64,000 nt of DNA, from assembly GCA_017937065.1 (NCBI GenBank), contig JAGBEI010000028.1:87766-151765 (forward strand). Reading direction: 5' to 3'. A model generated the notes under the pieces. That model did not search any database. It was not told where the DNA came from and saw only the letters and a program-made list of their open reading frames with translations. The position numbers and the translations under genes were made by a program. Shown here piece by piece: positions 57,560 to 64,000 of this stretch. Positions within the stretch are counted from its first letter, which is position 1. The number at the start of each line of letters is the position of its first letter. The DNA is from Clostridia bacterium. Lineage in GTDB: Bacteria; Bacillota; Clostridia; Oscillospirales; QAKW01.

Positions 57560-58231
57560 ATGAGTAAACAACAAATTAAAAAAATAACTATTACGGCAAT
57601 GCTGTGCGCCTTGTCCTTTGCAGCGGTGCTTGTCAGCAAAATCATTCCCGACGTTGCCGGTTTCTTGAGCTATGACCCTAAAGATGCAATAGTTGCTGTT
57701 GCCGGCTTTATCTACGGCCCCTTGACATCGGTTGTAATTTCCGTACTGGTTTCGTTTATTGAAATGATTACTATTTCAGGCACAGGACCTATCGGGTTTT
57801 TTATGAATGTTATATCCACCTGTGCTTTTACGGTGCCTGCCGCTTTGATTTATAAAAAAATGCGCGTTATGAGGGGTGCGGTGCTCGGTCTGACCGTCGG
57901 TGCGATTACTATGACCGCGTCTATGCTGCTTTGGAATTACCTTATCACACCTCTGTATATGTCTGTTGAGCGAAGTCAGGTTGCAGCGATGCTTATCCCG
58001 ACATTTTTGCCGTTTAATCTTATAAAGAGCGGCTTGAACCTTGCGCTTACGCTTGTGCTTTATAAACCTATGGTTACTGCTCTGAGAAAAACGGGTTTTG
58101 TGCCTGAGTCTTCGGCTGTAAGTGAAAACGGCGGTGAAAAGCATGCGTTTCGTGCGGGCATTATGCTGATTTCAATTTTGTTGCTCGCTTTATTTGTTGT
58201 ATTATTTTTAATTTTTACGGGAGTTATATAA
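57560..58231 (+). CDS. ribU: ECF transporter riboflavin-binding subunit RibU
   Basis: The 223-residue protein has about six membrane helices and the RibU-like N-terminus KKITITAMLCALSFAAVLVSKIIP...LSYDPKDAIVAVAGFIYGP. It captures riboflavin and works with the shared EcfA/A'/T module, encoded elsewhere. The FMN riboswitch directly upstream confirms the substrate. Confidence 0.94.
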   Translation: MSKQQIKKITITAMLCALSFAAVLVSKIIPDVAGFLSYDPKDAIVAVAGFIYGPLTSVVISVLVSFIEMITISGTGPIGFFMNVISTCAFTVPAALIYKKMRVMRGAVLGLTVGAITMTASMLLWNYLITPLYMSVERSQVAAMLIPTFLPFNLIKSGLNLALTLVLYKPMVTALRKTGFVPESSAVSENGGEKHAFRAGIMLISILLLALFVVLFLIFTGVI

Positions 58232-58247
58232 TATTAAAAAATTGTAA

Positions 58248-58276
58248 TTGATAATATTGCAAAAGTGTGGTATACT
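58248..58276 (+). promoter_or_regulatory. Promoter of the COG2426-like gene
   Basis: TTGATA (58248-58253), 17 bp, TATACT (58271-58276). Confidence 0.7.
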
Positions 58277-58314
58277 TGTTAAAACATTCAATTTTAAAAT
58301 ACAGGAGAAGTTAA

Positions 58315-58803
58315 ATGCTCGATTTTTTGCAAAGCATTTCAAAAGAAGTATATGTATTCTTCGTATCAATGCTGCCTGTTTTGGAGCTGCGTGCGGCTAT
58401 ACCTATCGGCGCTGCAACGGGAATGAATATATATGAATGTTATTTTATCAGCGTTATCGGCAATATTTTGCCTGTTCCGTTTATTTTGATATTCATTAAA
58501 AAGATAATAGAATATATGAGCGTATCAAAGATAGCCTTTTTCAGGAAGATTTCGGATTTTCTTTTGAAAAAGGCTGAGAAGCGCAGTGATAAGGTTAATA
58601 AATATTCTCTTATAGGTCTGTTTCTGTTTGTTGCAGTGCCCCTGCCGGGCACCGGCGGCTGGACAGGCGCCCTTATTGCCGCACTTATGGAAATGCGTTT
58701 TAAAAAGGCATTTCTGTCGATTGCCGCCGGAGTTATGGTGGCTGGACTTATAATGTGTGCGGCAAGCTACGGCGTTGTGTCGTTTCTTAAAATATTTGCT
58801 TGA
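58315..58803 (+). CDS. Small membrane protein, COG2426 'small multidrug export' type
   Basis: The 162-residue protein has about four membrane segments and the family marks VSMLPVLELRAAIPIGAA and FVAVPLPGTGGWTGALIAALM. The family name suggests export, but its biochemical function is not established. AGGAGAAG precedes the ATG. The metK promoter overlaps its stop codon. Confidence 0.85.
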   Translation: MLDFLQSISKEVYVFFVSMLPVLELRAAIPIGAATGMNIYECYFISVIGNILPVPFILIFIKKIIEYMSVSKIAFFRKISDFLLKKAEKRSDKVNKYSLIGLFLFVAVPLPGTGGWTGALIAALMEMRFKKAFLSIAAGVMVAGLIMCAASYGVVSFLKIFA

Positions 58804-58828
58804 CATTTGCAGTATTTAGTCTTATAAT
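58800..58828 (+). promoter_or_regulatory. Promoter of the riboswitch-metK transcript
   Basis: TTGACA (58800-58805), 17 bp, TATAAT (58823-58828): full consensus, overlapping the preceding stop codon. Confidence 0.88.
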
Positions 58829-58856
58829 ATCATACAGTTAATTAAATATTATATAT

Positions 58857-58970
58857 TTTATCGAGAGCGGCGGAGGGACAGGCCCTGTGAAGCCCGACAA
58901 CCTGCATTTTTGTAAGGTGTCAATTCCTGACAGATAAATGATGACCGCTCTTGTTTTAGGGCGGTTTTTT
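58857..58970 (+). promoter_or_regulatory. SAM riboswitch (S-box clan, compact form) with terminator
   Basis: TTTATC and GATAAA form P1. Between them GAGAGCGGCGGAGGGAC, GGCCCTGTGAAGCCCGACAACC and AAGGTGTCAATTCCTG match the SAM-I core. The P4 arm that normally follows TTCCTG is missing: only ACA stands before the P1 3' strand. The terminator ACCGCTC/GGGCGGT plus T-run (58944-58970) follows. GAGCGG (58865-58870) in the aptamer complements CCGCTC (58945-58950) in the terminator, so it could be the antiterminator released when SAM is scarce. Confidence 0.9.
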
Positions 58971-58989
58971 ATTGCCCGGAAAGGAATTT

Positions 58990-60171
58990 ATGCCGAGAAA
59001 ACATTATTTTACCTCTGAATCGGTGACTGAGGGTCATCCTGATAAAATATGCGACAGGATTTCTGATTCAATTCTTGACGCTATACTTGAAAAGGATAAA
59101 TTTGCGCGCGTTGCCTGTGAAACAACCGTAACGACAGGTGTTGTACATATTATGGGCGAGATAACGACAACGGCAAACGTAGATTATGCAAAAATTGCGC
59201 GTAAGGTTATAAACGACATAGGCTACAATGACCCTGTGTTCGGGTTTGACGGCAATACATGCGCCGTGCTTGTGTCGGTTGATAATCAGTCGCCTGATAT
59301 AGCAATGGGCGTTGACCGCAGTGATGCCGAGCAGGACGCCGAAAAAATCGGCGCGGGCGACCAGGGAATGATGTTCGGCTATGCCTGTGACGATACGCCG
59401 GAGCTTATGCCGATTACGGCGTCTCTTGCTCATAAACTGGCAAAGCAGCTTACAGATGTACGCCGTAAGGGTGTACTGCCTTATCTTCGCCCGGACGGCA
59501 AGACCCAGGTGACAGCTGAATATATTGACGGCGAGCTTTCGCGCATTGACGCGGTTGTTGTCTCATCGCAGCACAGCGCCGACGTATCGTTGGAGCAGAT
59601 TCGAGCCGATATCAGAAAACACGTAATTGACGTAATTATTCCCTCAGAGCTTATAGACAATAACACAAAAATATATATAAACCCGACCGGTCGGTTTGTT
59701 GTCGGCGGTCCGGCAGGGGACAGCGGTCTTACCGGACGTAAAATCATTGTCGATACATACGGCGGCGTCGGTCGACACGGCGGCGGTTGTTTTTCCGGCA
59801 AAGACCCGACAAAGGTGGACAGGAGCGCCGCATATGCGGCAAGGTATGTCAGCAAGAATATAGTTGCCGCCGGTCTTGCGCGGCGCTGTGAGGTGCAGCT
59901 GGCTTATGCCATAGGCGTTGCCGACCCGGTTTCGGTTTTTGTTGAGACCTTCGGCACAGAAACTGTGCCGCTGACTCTTATTGATGAAATTGTGACTGAG
60001 TTTTTTGACCTGCGCCCAAGTTCTATCATCTCGTCTTTTGATTTGCGCAGGCCTATTTATGCGCCGCTGTCTGCTTACGGTCAGATGGGCAGGCAGGAGC
60101 TCGGCTGCCCGTGGGAAAGTACGGAAATTTCCGGGAAAATCAAAGCTTATGCGAAGGAGCGTGCATTATGA
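58990..60171 (+). CDS. metK: S-adenosylmethionine synthetase
   Basis: The ATG start [11 protein letters not shown] has AAAGGAA upstream; an in-frame TTG six codons earlier is not needed. The 393-residue enzyme has [28 protein letters not shown] and [19 protein letters not shown]. It makes SAM from ATP and methionine. Repression by its product through the leader riboswitch is expected. It overlaps the Dabb-domain gene by four bases. Confidence 0.97.
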   Translation: MPRKHYFTSESVTEGHPDKICDRISDSILDAILEKDKFARVACETTVTTGVVHIMGEITTTANVDYAKIARKVINDIGYNDPVFGFDGNTCAVLVSVDNQSPDIAMGVDRSDAEQDAEKIGAGDQGMMFGYACDDTPELMPITASLAHKLAKQLTDVRRKGVLPYLRPDGKTQVTAEYIDGELSRIDAVVVSSQHSADVSLEQIRADIRKHVIDVIIPSELIDNNTKIYINPTGRFVVGGPAGDSGLTGRKIIVDTYGGVGRHGGGCFSGKDPTKVDRSAAYAARYVSKNIVAAGLARRCEVQLAYAIGVADPVSVFVETFGTETVPLTLIDEIVTEFFDLRPSSIISSFDLRRPIYAPLSAYGQMGRQELGCPWESTEISGKIKAYAKERAL

Positions 60172-60473
60172 TAAGACATGTATGTATGTTTAAGTTCAAG
60201 GAGCAGGCGCAGGGGCGTACCAAGGCGGAAAATGTTGATATAACCAAAAAAATGCTTGACAGTCTGCCCGAAAAAATAGAATATATAATTTCCTCTGCAA
60301 CATTTACAGGCGATGCCGCGCAGAATTCGGATAATTATGATCTTATTTTAATTTCCGATTTTGAGAATCTTGAGGCTTTGGAAAAATATAAGATTCATCC
60401 CGAACATGTTGCCGTCGGTGATTTTATGCGTCCCGTGCGTATTTCACGCACCTGTATTGATTACAATATTTAG
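60168..60473 (+). CDS. Dabb-family (stress-responsive alpha/beta barrel) protein
   Basis: The 101-residue protein begins [19 protein letters not shown], the usual Dabb opening, and contains the helix/strand pattern with [24 protein letters not shown]. The ATG overlaps the metK stop, with AAGGAG inside metK. Dabb proteins form small ferredoxin-like barrels of uncertain function. Cotranslation with metK is the only hint. Confidence 0.88.
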   Translation: MIRHVCMFKFKEQAQGRTKAENVDITKKMLDSLPEKIEYIISSATFTGDAAQNSDNYDLILISDFENLEALEKYKIHPEHVAVGDFMRPVRISRTCIDYNI

Positions 60474-60474
60474 T

Positions 60475-60504
60475 TGACCTGTTTTATGATTACCGCATAT
60501 GATA
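60475..60504 (+). promoter_or_regulatory. Promoter before the 105-residue gene
   Basis: TTGACC (60475-60480), 18 bp, TATGAT (60499-60504). Confidence 0.55.
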
Positions 60505-60522
60505 CTATGAGGTGATTAATTA

Positions 60523-60840
60523 ATGCTGAAAACTGCGGTTATCATAATTCTGTCGTTTTTTGCGGTGATAGGCTTTATTGAATGTATTCTGAGTCTTTTG
60601 GAGACGGTGTCTACCTCCCGCTATAAAAAAATCAAGGATATTGCACTTGTGGTTGAACTGTCGGGCGCGGTGGAAAACGTCACATTTTTGCTAAACACCC
60701 TGCTTTTGCAGGCGGAGCGAATCAGCTACCGCGATGCTGTAACGCGGGTTGTTATCCGTGACTGCGGGCTTGACGAGGATACATATTCGCAGATACATTG
60801 TTTTTGCGAGGAAAATGATAATATAACTGTGGAAATGTGA
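60523..60840 (+). CDS. Small single-span membrane protein of unknown function
   Basis: The 105-residue protein has one N-terminal membrane helix (AVIIILSFFAVIGFIECILSLL), then a soluble part of about 80 residues with VVELSGAVENVTFLLNTLL and three cysteines. AGGTGATT precedes the ATG. I do not recognise it. It stands alone between the metK operon and recD2, with its own promoter and terminator. Confidence 0.75.
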   Translation: MLKTAVIIILSFFAVIGFIECILSLLETVSTSRYKKIKDIALVVELSGAVENVTFLLNTLLLQAERISYRDAVTRVVIRDCGLDEDTYSQIHCFCEENDNITVEM

Positions 60841-60855
60841 AAACAAATATGATAC

Positions 60856-60896
60856 AATATTCCCGTGGAAAATCCACGGGAATATTTGTTTTCGGA
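60856..60896 (+). terminator. Intrinsic terminator immediately before recD2
   Basis: AATATTCCCGTGGA pairs perfectly with TCCACGGGAATATT around AAA and is followed by TGTTTTC. It ends 10 bases before the recD2 start, so recD2 either depends on readthrough or is regulated by this hairpin covering its ribosome site region. Confidence 0.8.
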
Positions 60897-60904
60897 GAAT
60901 TTAA

Positions 60905-63121
60905 GTGTCGGATTTTGAAGAGAATGTAATAGACGGAGTTGTCGAAGAAATAATATTTGAAAACGACGATACAGGCTATCGTGTGTTTACCGTTAATTGT
61001 GACGGCATACTGCATACTGTCGTTGCAACCTGTCCGCCTGTCTATGCCGGAGAGGCGGTGACAGCGTCGGGGGAGTGGAAGGAGCACTCCGCTTACGGGC
61101 GTCAGTTTGTCTGCACGGAAATAGAAAAGACCTTTCCGTTTGAGCTTGCGGGAATGCTAAAGTTTCTTGCAAGCGGCGCTGTCAAGGGCATAGGACCTGC
61201 TACCGCGCAAAAGATAGTTGATACTTTTAAAGAGGACAGCTTTTATATTATAGAAAATGAGCCGGAAAGGCTGACTCAGATTCGGGGCATTTCCCGGGAA
61301 AAGGCACATATTATATCCGATTCGTTTCGCACAACTCTGGGAATACGCGATATCATGATGCAGCTCAATGAATACAGTATTTCTCCCAATATGGCTGTCA
61401 GGATTTATAAGCGTTTCGGCGGCTTTTCCATTGATATCATAAACCGCGAGCCTTACAGACTCTGGGAGGAAATAGAGGATTTTACTTTTGCTGCGGCGGA
61501 CAAGATAGCGCTTGAAAACGGTTTTGAGCCTGATTGTGAAATGAGGGTGTGCTATTTTATCCGTTTTGTGCTGACTCATAACCTCACAAACGGTCATTCC
61601 TTTCTGCCGTATGACAAGCTGGCGCAGATATCTGCCGCCAACATCGGAATAGAAACAGCTGATGCCGAGGGCTATATTGATAAAATGACAGCTGAGGGCA
61701 GGCTGTATGAGCAGGAAATAGGCGATTTGCGCGCAGTATATCTTCCGGCAATGTATCTTGCCGAGAAGTATGTGGTCAAAAAGCTTTATAATATATCGAA
61801 TTATGTCAAAAAGGAAATTACCGATATAGAAAAGCATATAGATGCTCTGGAAAAAATGCTTAATATCACATATGCCGAAAATCAGCGCGCGGCAATACGT
61901 ATGTCCGTTGAAAATAAGGTTATGGTGCTGACAGGCGGACCGGGCACCGGAAAAACAACCACTTTGAACGGCATTATAAAACTATACGAAAATCTCGGCT
62001 TTAATGTTACGCTGTGTGCGCCTACCGGGCGCGCCGCAAAGCGTATGAGCGACGTCTGCAAAAGAGAGGCGAAAACCATTCACCGACTTTTGGAGGTGGA
62101 TATGGCAAGGGATAATACTTTTGTAAAAAACGAGTCCAATCCGCTTAAAACGGATGCTGTTATAATCGATGAAATGTCGATGGTTGATATCCGTTTGTTT
62201 GAGGCGCTTCTGCATGCTCTGCCGGATTACGCACGTCTGATTATGGTGGGAGATGCGGATCAGCTGCCCAGTGTCGGTCCGGGGAACGTATTTTGCGATA
62301 TTATCCGTTCTGAAAGAATAGAAACCGTGTTTTTAAACAAGGTTTTCCGCCAGGCGTCTCAGAGCAAAATAATAATAAACGCGCATATGATAAATCGCGG
62401 TGAGCATCCCGATTTGTCCAATTCTTCGGATTTTTTCTTTGTCAAAAAATCGTCCGCCGAGAGCGTGACGGACGCGGTGTGCGCACTGGTTTCCGAGCGT
62501 ATTCCGATGCGCTACGGAAAAGATGTTTTGAACGGACTTCAGGTAATAATTCCCACTAAAAAAACTCAGGTGGGCACGCAGGCGGTGAACGCCATGCTGC
62601 GTGAGCTTGTAAATAAGCCGTCGGCTTCCAAAACGGAGGTTACAATAAAAAACAGGAGCTACCGTGTGGGTGATAAGGTAATGCAGATAAAGAATAATTA
62701 CGATATCGTTTGCCGCCGAAAAAACGGCACGTACGAGTCGGGTGTTTTTAACGGTGATATCGGTATTATCGAGAGCATTGACTTAAAGCAGCGAATTTTG
62801 TCTGTTGCCTATGACGACCGGATCGCAGCGTATGAATTTGCGGATTGTGATCAGCTTGAATTGGCGTATGCCGTGACGGTGCATAAAAGTCAGGGCTCTG
62901 AATTTGATATTGTGCTGCTTGTACTGTCAGATATTACTCCGCTTTTGCAGTACAGAAATCTTTTGTATACCGCGGTGACCCGTGCAAGGCAGATGCTTAT
63001 AATAGTGGGAAATGAAAAGGTTTTTTATAATATGATTGATAACAGCAAAAAATCCAACCGCTATTCCGGTTTGCGCCATATGCTTTCTGAGTTTTCCGAC
63101 GGCGGTGACGGGTTACTATGA
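60905..63121 (+). CDS. recD2: RecD2-type ATP-dependent DNA helicase
   Basis: A GTG start follows CGGAG. The 738-residue protein has the RecD2 N-terminal OB-like and helix-hairpin-helix region (GAVKGIGPATAQKIV, LTQIRGISREKAH), then the SF1B helicase: LTGGPGTGKTTTLNGII, APTGRAAKRMS, VIIDEMSMVD, MVGDADQLPSVGPG, and the C-terminal TVHKSQGSEFDIV and LLYTAVTRAR. It unwinds DNA 5' to 3' in repair or recombination. Its stop overlaps the comF start. Confidence 0.95.
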   Translation: MSDFEENVIDGVVEEIIFENDDTGYRVFTVNCDGILHTVVATCPPVYAGEAVTASGEWKEHSAYGRQFVCTEIEKTFPFELAGMLKFLASGAVKGIGPATAQKIVDTFKEDSFYIIENEPERLTQIRGISREKAHIISDSFRTTLGIRDIMMQLNEYSISPNMAVRIYKRFGGFSIDIINREPYRLWEEIEDFTFAAADKIALENGFEPDCEMRVCYFIRFVLTHNLTNGHSFLPYDKLAQISAANIGIETADAEGYIDKMTAEGRLYEQEIGDLRAVYLPAMYLAEKYVVKKLYNISNYVKKEITDIEKHIDALEKMLNITYAENQRAAIRMSVENKVMVLTGGPGTGKTTTLNGIIKLYENLGFNVTLCAPTGRAAKRMSDVCKREAKTIHRLLEVDMARDNTFVKNESNPLKTDAVIIDEMSMVDIRLFEALLHALPDYARLIMVGDADQLPSVGPGNVFCDIIRSERIETVFLNKVFRQASQSKIIINAHMINRGEHPDLSNSSDFFFVKKSSAESVTDAVCALVSERIPMRYGKDVLNGLQVIIPTKKTQVGTQAVNAMLRELVNKPSASKTEVTIKNRSYRVGDKVMQIKNNYDIVCRRKNGTYESGVFNGDIGIIESIDLKQRILSVAYDDRIAAYEFADCDQLELAYAVTVHKSQGSEFDIVLLVLSDITPLLQYRNLLYTAVTRARQMLIIVGNEKVFYNMIDNSKKSNRYSGLRHMLSEFSDGGDGLL

Positions 63122-63786
63122 TTTCGTATATCTTTCCGAACAAGTGCGTTTGCTGCGGAAAAATAATAGTAGAAAAGATTTCGCTGTGTGATGAGTGCAG
63201 AAAAAGGCTTTACAGAATAGAAGGGAATATTTGCCGTTACTGCGGACGTGAACAGGCATACTGCACATGCAAACGTGCCGGCAACGCTTACGAGCGCAAT
63301 GTGTCCGTGTTTCGTTATGACGGAGCGGCGGCAGATGCTGTCAAGCGTTTCAAAATGGGAAAAATACCGCAGATATCTGTTTATATTTCCAATGAAATGT
63401 CTATGTTAATAGAAAGAGAATATGACGGTATTTCATTTGACTGTGTAACATTTGTACCGATGGCAAGAATAAAGGAAATGCGCAGAGGTTTTAATCATGC
63501 AGAGCTTATTGCAAAAAGAATTGCAGATAATCTCGGCATGCCGATGCGCCCGCTTTTAAAGCGCCGCTTCGGGTTCTACTCTCAGAAAAGTCTGAACAGT
63601 GCCGACAGATTTAAAAATGTGCGCGGCAAATTCCGTGCCGTAAAAAATGTACGCGGTATGACCGTGCTGCTGATAGATGATGTTATAACAACGGGCGCCA
63701 CACTCGGCGAATGCGCAGGACAACTCAAAAGCGCAGGGGCTGCCGCGGTTTTCGGCGCGACTTTTGCGTCAACTTATAAAAAGTGA
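63118..63786 (+). CDS. comF: ComF-family phosphoribosyltransferase-like protein
   Basis: The 222-residue protein has an N-terminal zinc-binding part (CVCCGK...CDECRKR...CRYCGREQAYCTC), FVPMARIKEMRRGFNHAELIA, and the PRPP-binding loop LLIDDVITTGATLGEC. In competent bacteria ComF helps DNA uptake; its position after recD2 fits a DNA-processing operon. The two genes overlap by four bases. Confidence 0.92.
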   Translation: MISYIFPNKCVCCGKIIVEKISLCDECRKRLYRIEGNICRYCGREQAYCTCKRAGNAYERNVSVFRYDGAAADAVKRFKMGKIPQISVYISNEMSMLIEREYDGISFDCVTFVPMARIKEMRRGFNHAELIAKRIADNLGMPMRPLLKRRFGFYSQKSLNSADRFKNVRGKFRAVKNVRGMTVLLIDDVITTGATLGECAGQLKSAGAAAVFGATFASTYKK

Positions 63787-63815
63787 TTGATTAATGCATT
63801 TCAATATTGTATAAT
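63787..63815 (+). promoter_or_regulatory. Promoter of the gene at the right edge
   Basis: TTGATT (63787-63792), 17 bp, TATAAT (63810-63815), beginning just after the comF stop codon. Confidence 0.75.
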
Positions 63816-63889
63816 ATCTTATGTTAATAAAGTTAATGTTAAAAGGCGGCTTTGTAAAGGCACGCCGTATAGTGGCAAGGAGTTTAAAA

Positions 63890-64000
63890 TGAGCGGCGTG
63901 TCTGCTTGTAGGTGGCGGCGCTTTTGCGGCAGGGCACGCAGTTATGTTTTCCAGCGGTACCAGTTTGCTGGATGCTTATACAAGCTATGATGATATGGAT
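63890..64000 (+). other. Start of an unidentified gene cut by the window edge, frame unclear
   Basis: AAGGAG stands eight bases before an ATG at 63890, but that frame (MSGVSACRWRRF) stops at 63990. The next frame, without a start codon near the site, reads like natural protein (CLLVGGGAFAAGHAVMF, then SSGTSLLDAYTSYDDMD) and stays open to the edge. One base too many near 63900 would join site and frame. It may be a frameshifted gene, a sequence error, or a start farther on at 63942. Confidence 0.35.

Overview
The window looks like chromosome from an anaerobic Firmicute of class Clostridia, most likely near the Ruminococcaceae/Oscillospiraceae. The support is indirect: AGGAGG-type ribosome binding sites, TTGACA/TATAAT promoters, two monomeric [FeFe]-hydrogenase-type proteins beside a SpoIIE-type phosphatase, a riboflavin ECF transporter under an FMN riboswitch, metK under an S-box-like leader, the str operon next to rpoBC, and a DUF6320 gene. 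No rRNA genes are present, so the genus is not fixed.

Layout. 1-8.6 kb is ordinary chromosome: the end of alanine racemase, a DeoR regulator/MFS transporter pair divergent from a PHP-domain hydrolase, a DMT exporter, an MTA/SAH nucleosidase operon and a membrane-anchored parvulin-type isomerase. 8.6-19.5 kb is an AT-rich island: a small XRE regulator, a type I restriction-modification operon of the EcoR124I type (hsdM, hsdS, an unknown membrane protein, hsdR), a REP-associated HUH transposase inserted between hsdM and hsdS, and a large serine recombinase. Its non-coding parts are crowded with perfect or covarying hairpins, and palindromic elements sit in frame inside two of its genes. The same 40-bp sequence lies inverted at both edges. 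19.5-24.1 kb is an envelope-acylation cassette (FkbH-like protein, acyl carrier protein, MBOAT, SGNH-like protein), followed by a two-gene ABC exporter divergent from a LysR regulator.

27.2-32.8 kb is a hydrogenase operon: an APH-fold kinase, two thioredoxin-like [2Fe-2S] proteins, a PAS-containing hydrogenase homologue, a SpoIIE/PP2C phosphatase and a ferredoxin-type [FeFe] hydrogenase. The order suggests a redox- or H2-sensing phospho-signalling unit tied to a catalytic hydrogenase. 33.4-38 kb holds a secreted nuclease, a GNAT acetyltransferase, a DUF6320 protein and a fused alpha/beta hydrolase-acyltransferase behind a leader with a terminator-like hairpin. 38.1-39.8 kb is a decayed sigma-factor gene with several nonsense and frameshift lesions. 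tRNA-Tyr and tRNA-Thr follow.

40.3-45.1 kb holds an MscS channel, a LarA-family 2-hydroxyacid epimerase, 6-phosphogluconate dehydrogenase and a PfkB kinase, which together suggest hexonate metabolism. 45.1-57.3 kb is rpoB (with a long acidic tail), rpoC, rpsL, rpsG, fusA and tuf. 57.3-64 kb holds riboswitch-controlled ribU and metK, small accessory genes, recD2 and comF.

The least explained parts are the hairpin-loaded spacers of the restriction island, above all a tandem array of two-hairpin units with compensatory base changes at 17.3-17.5 kb, and a roughly 600-bp multi-stem non-coding block at 8.76-9.35 kb. Next come the FkbH-ACP-MBOAT-SGNH cassette and the kinase/phosphatase/sensory-hydrogenase operon.
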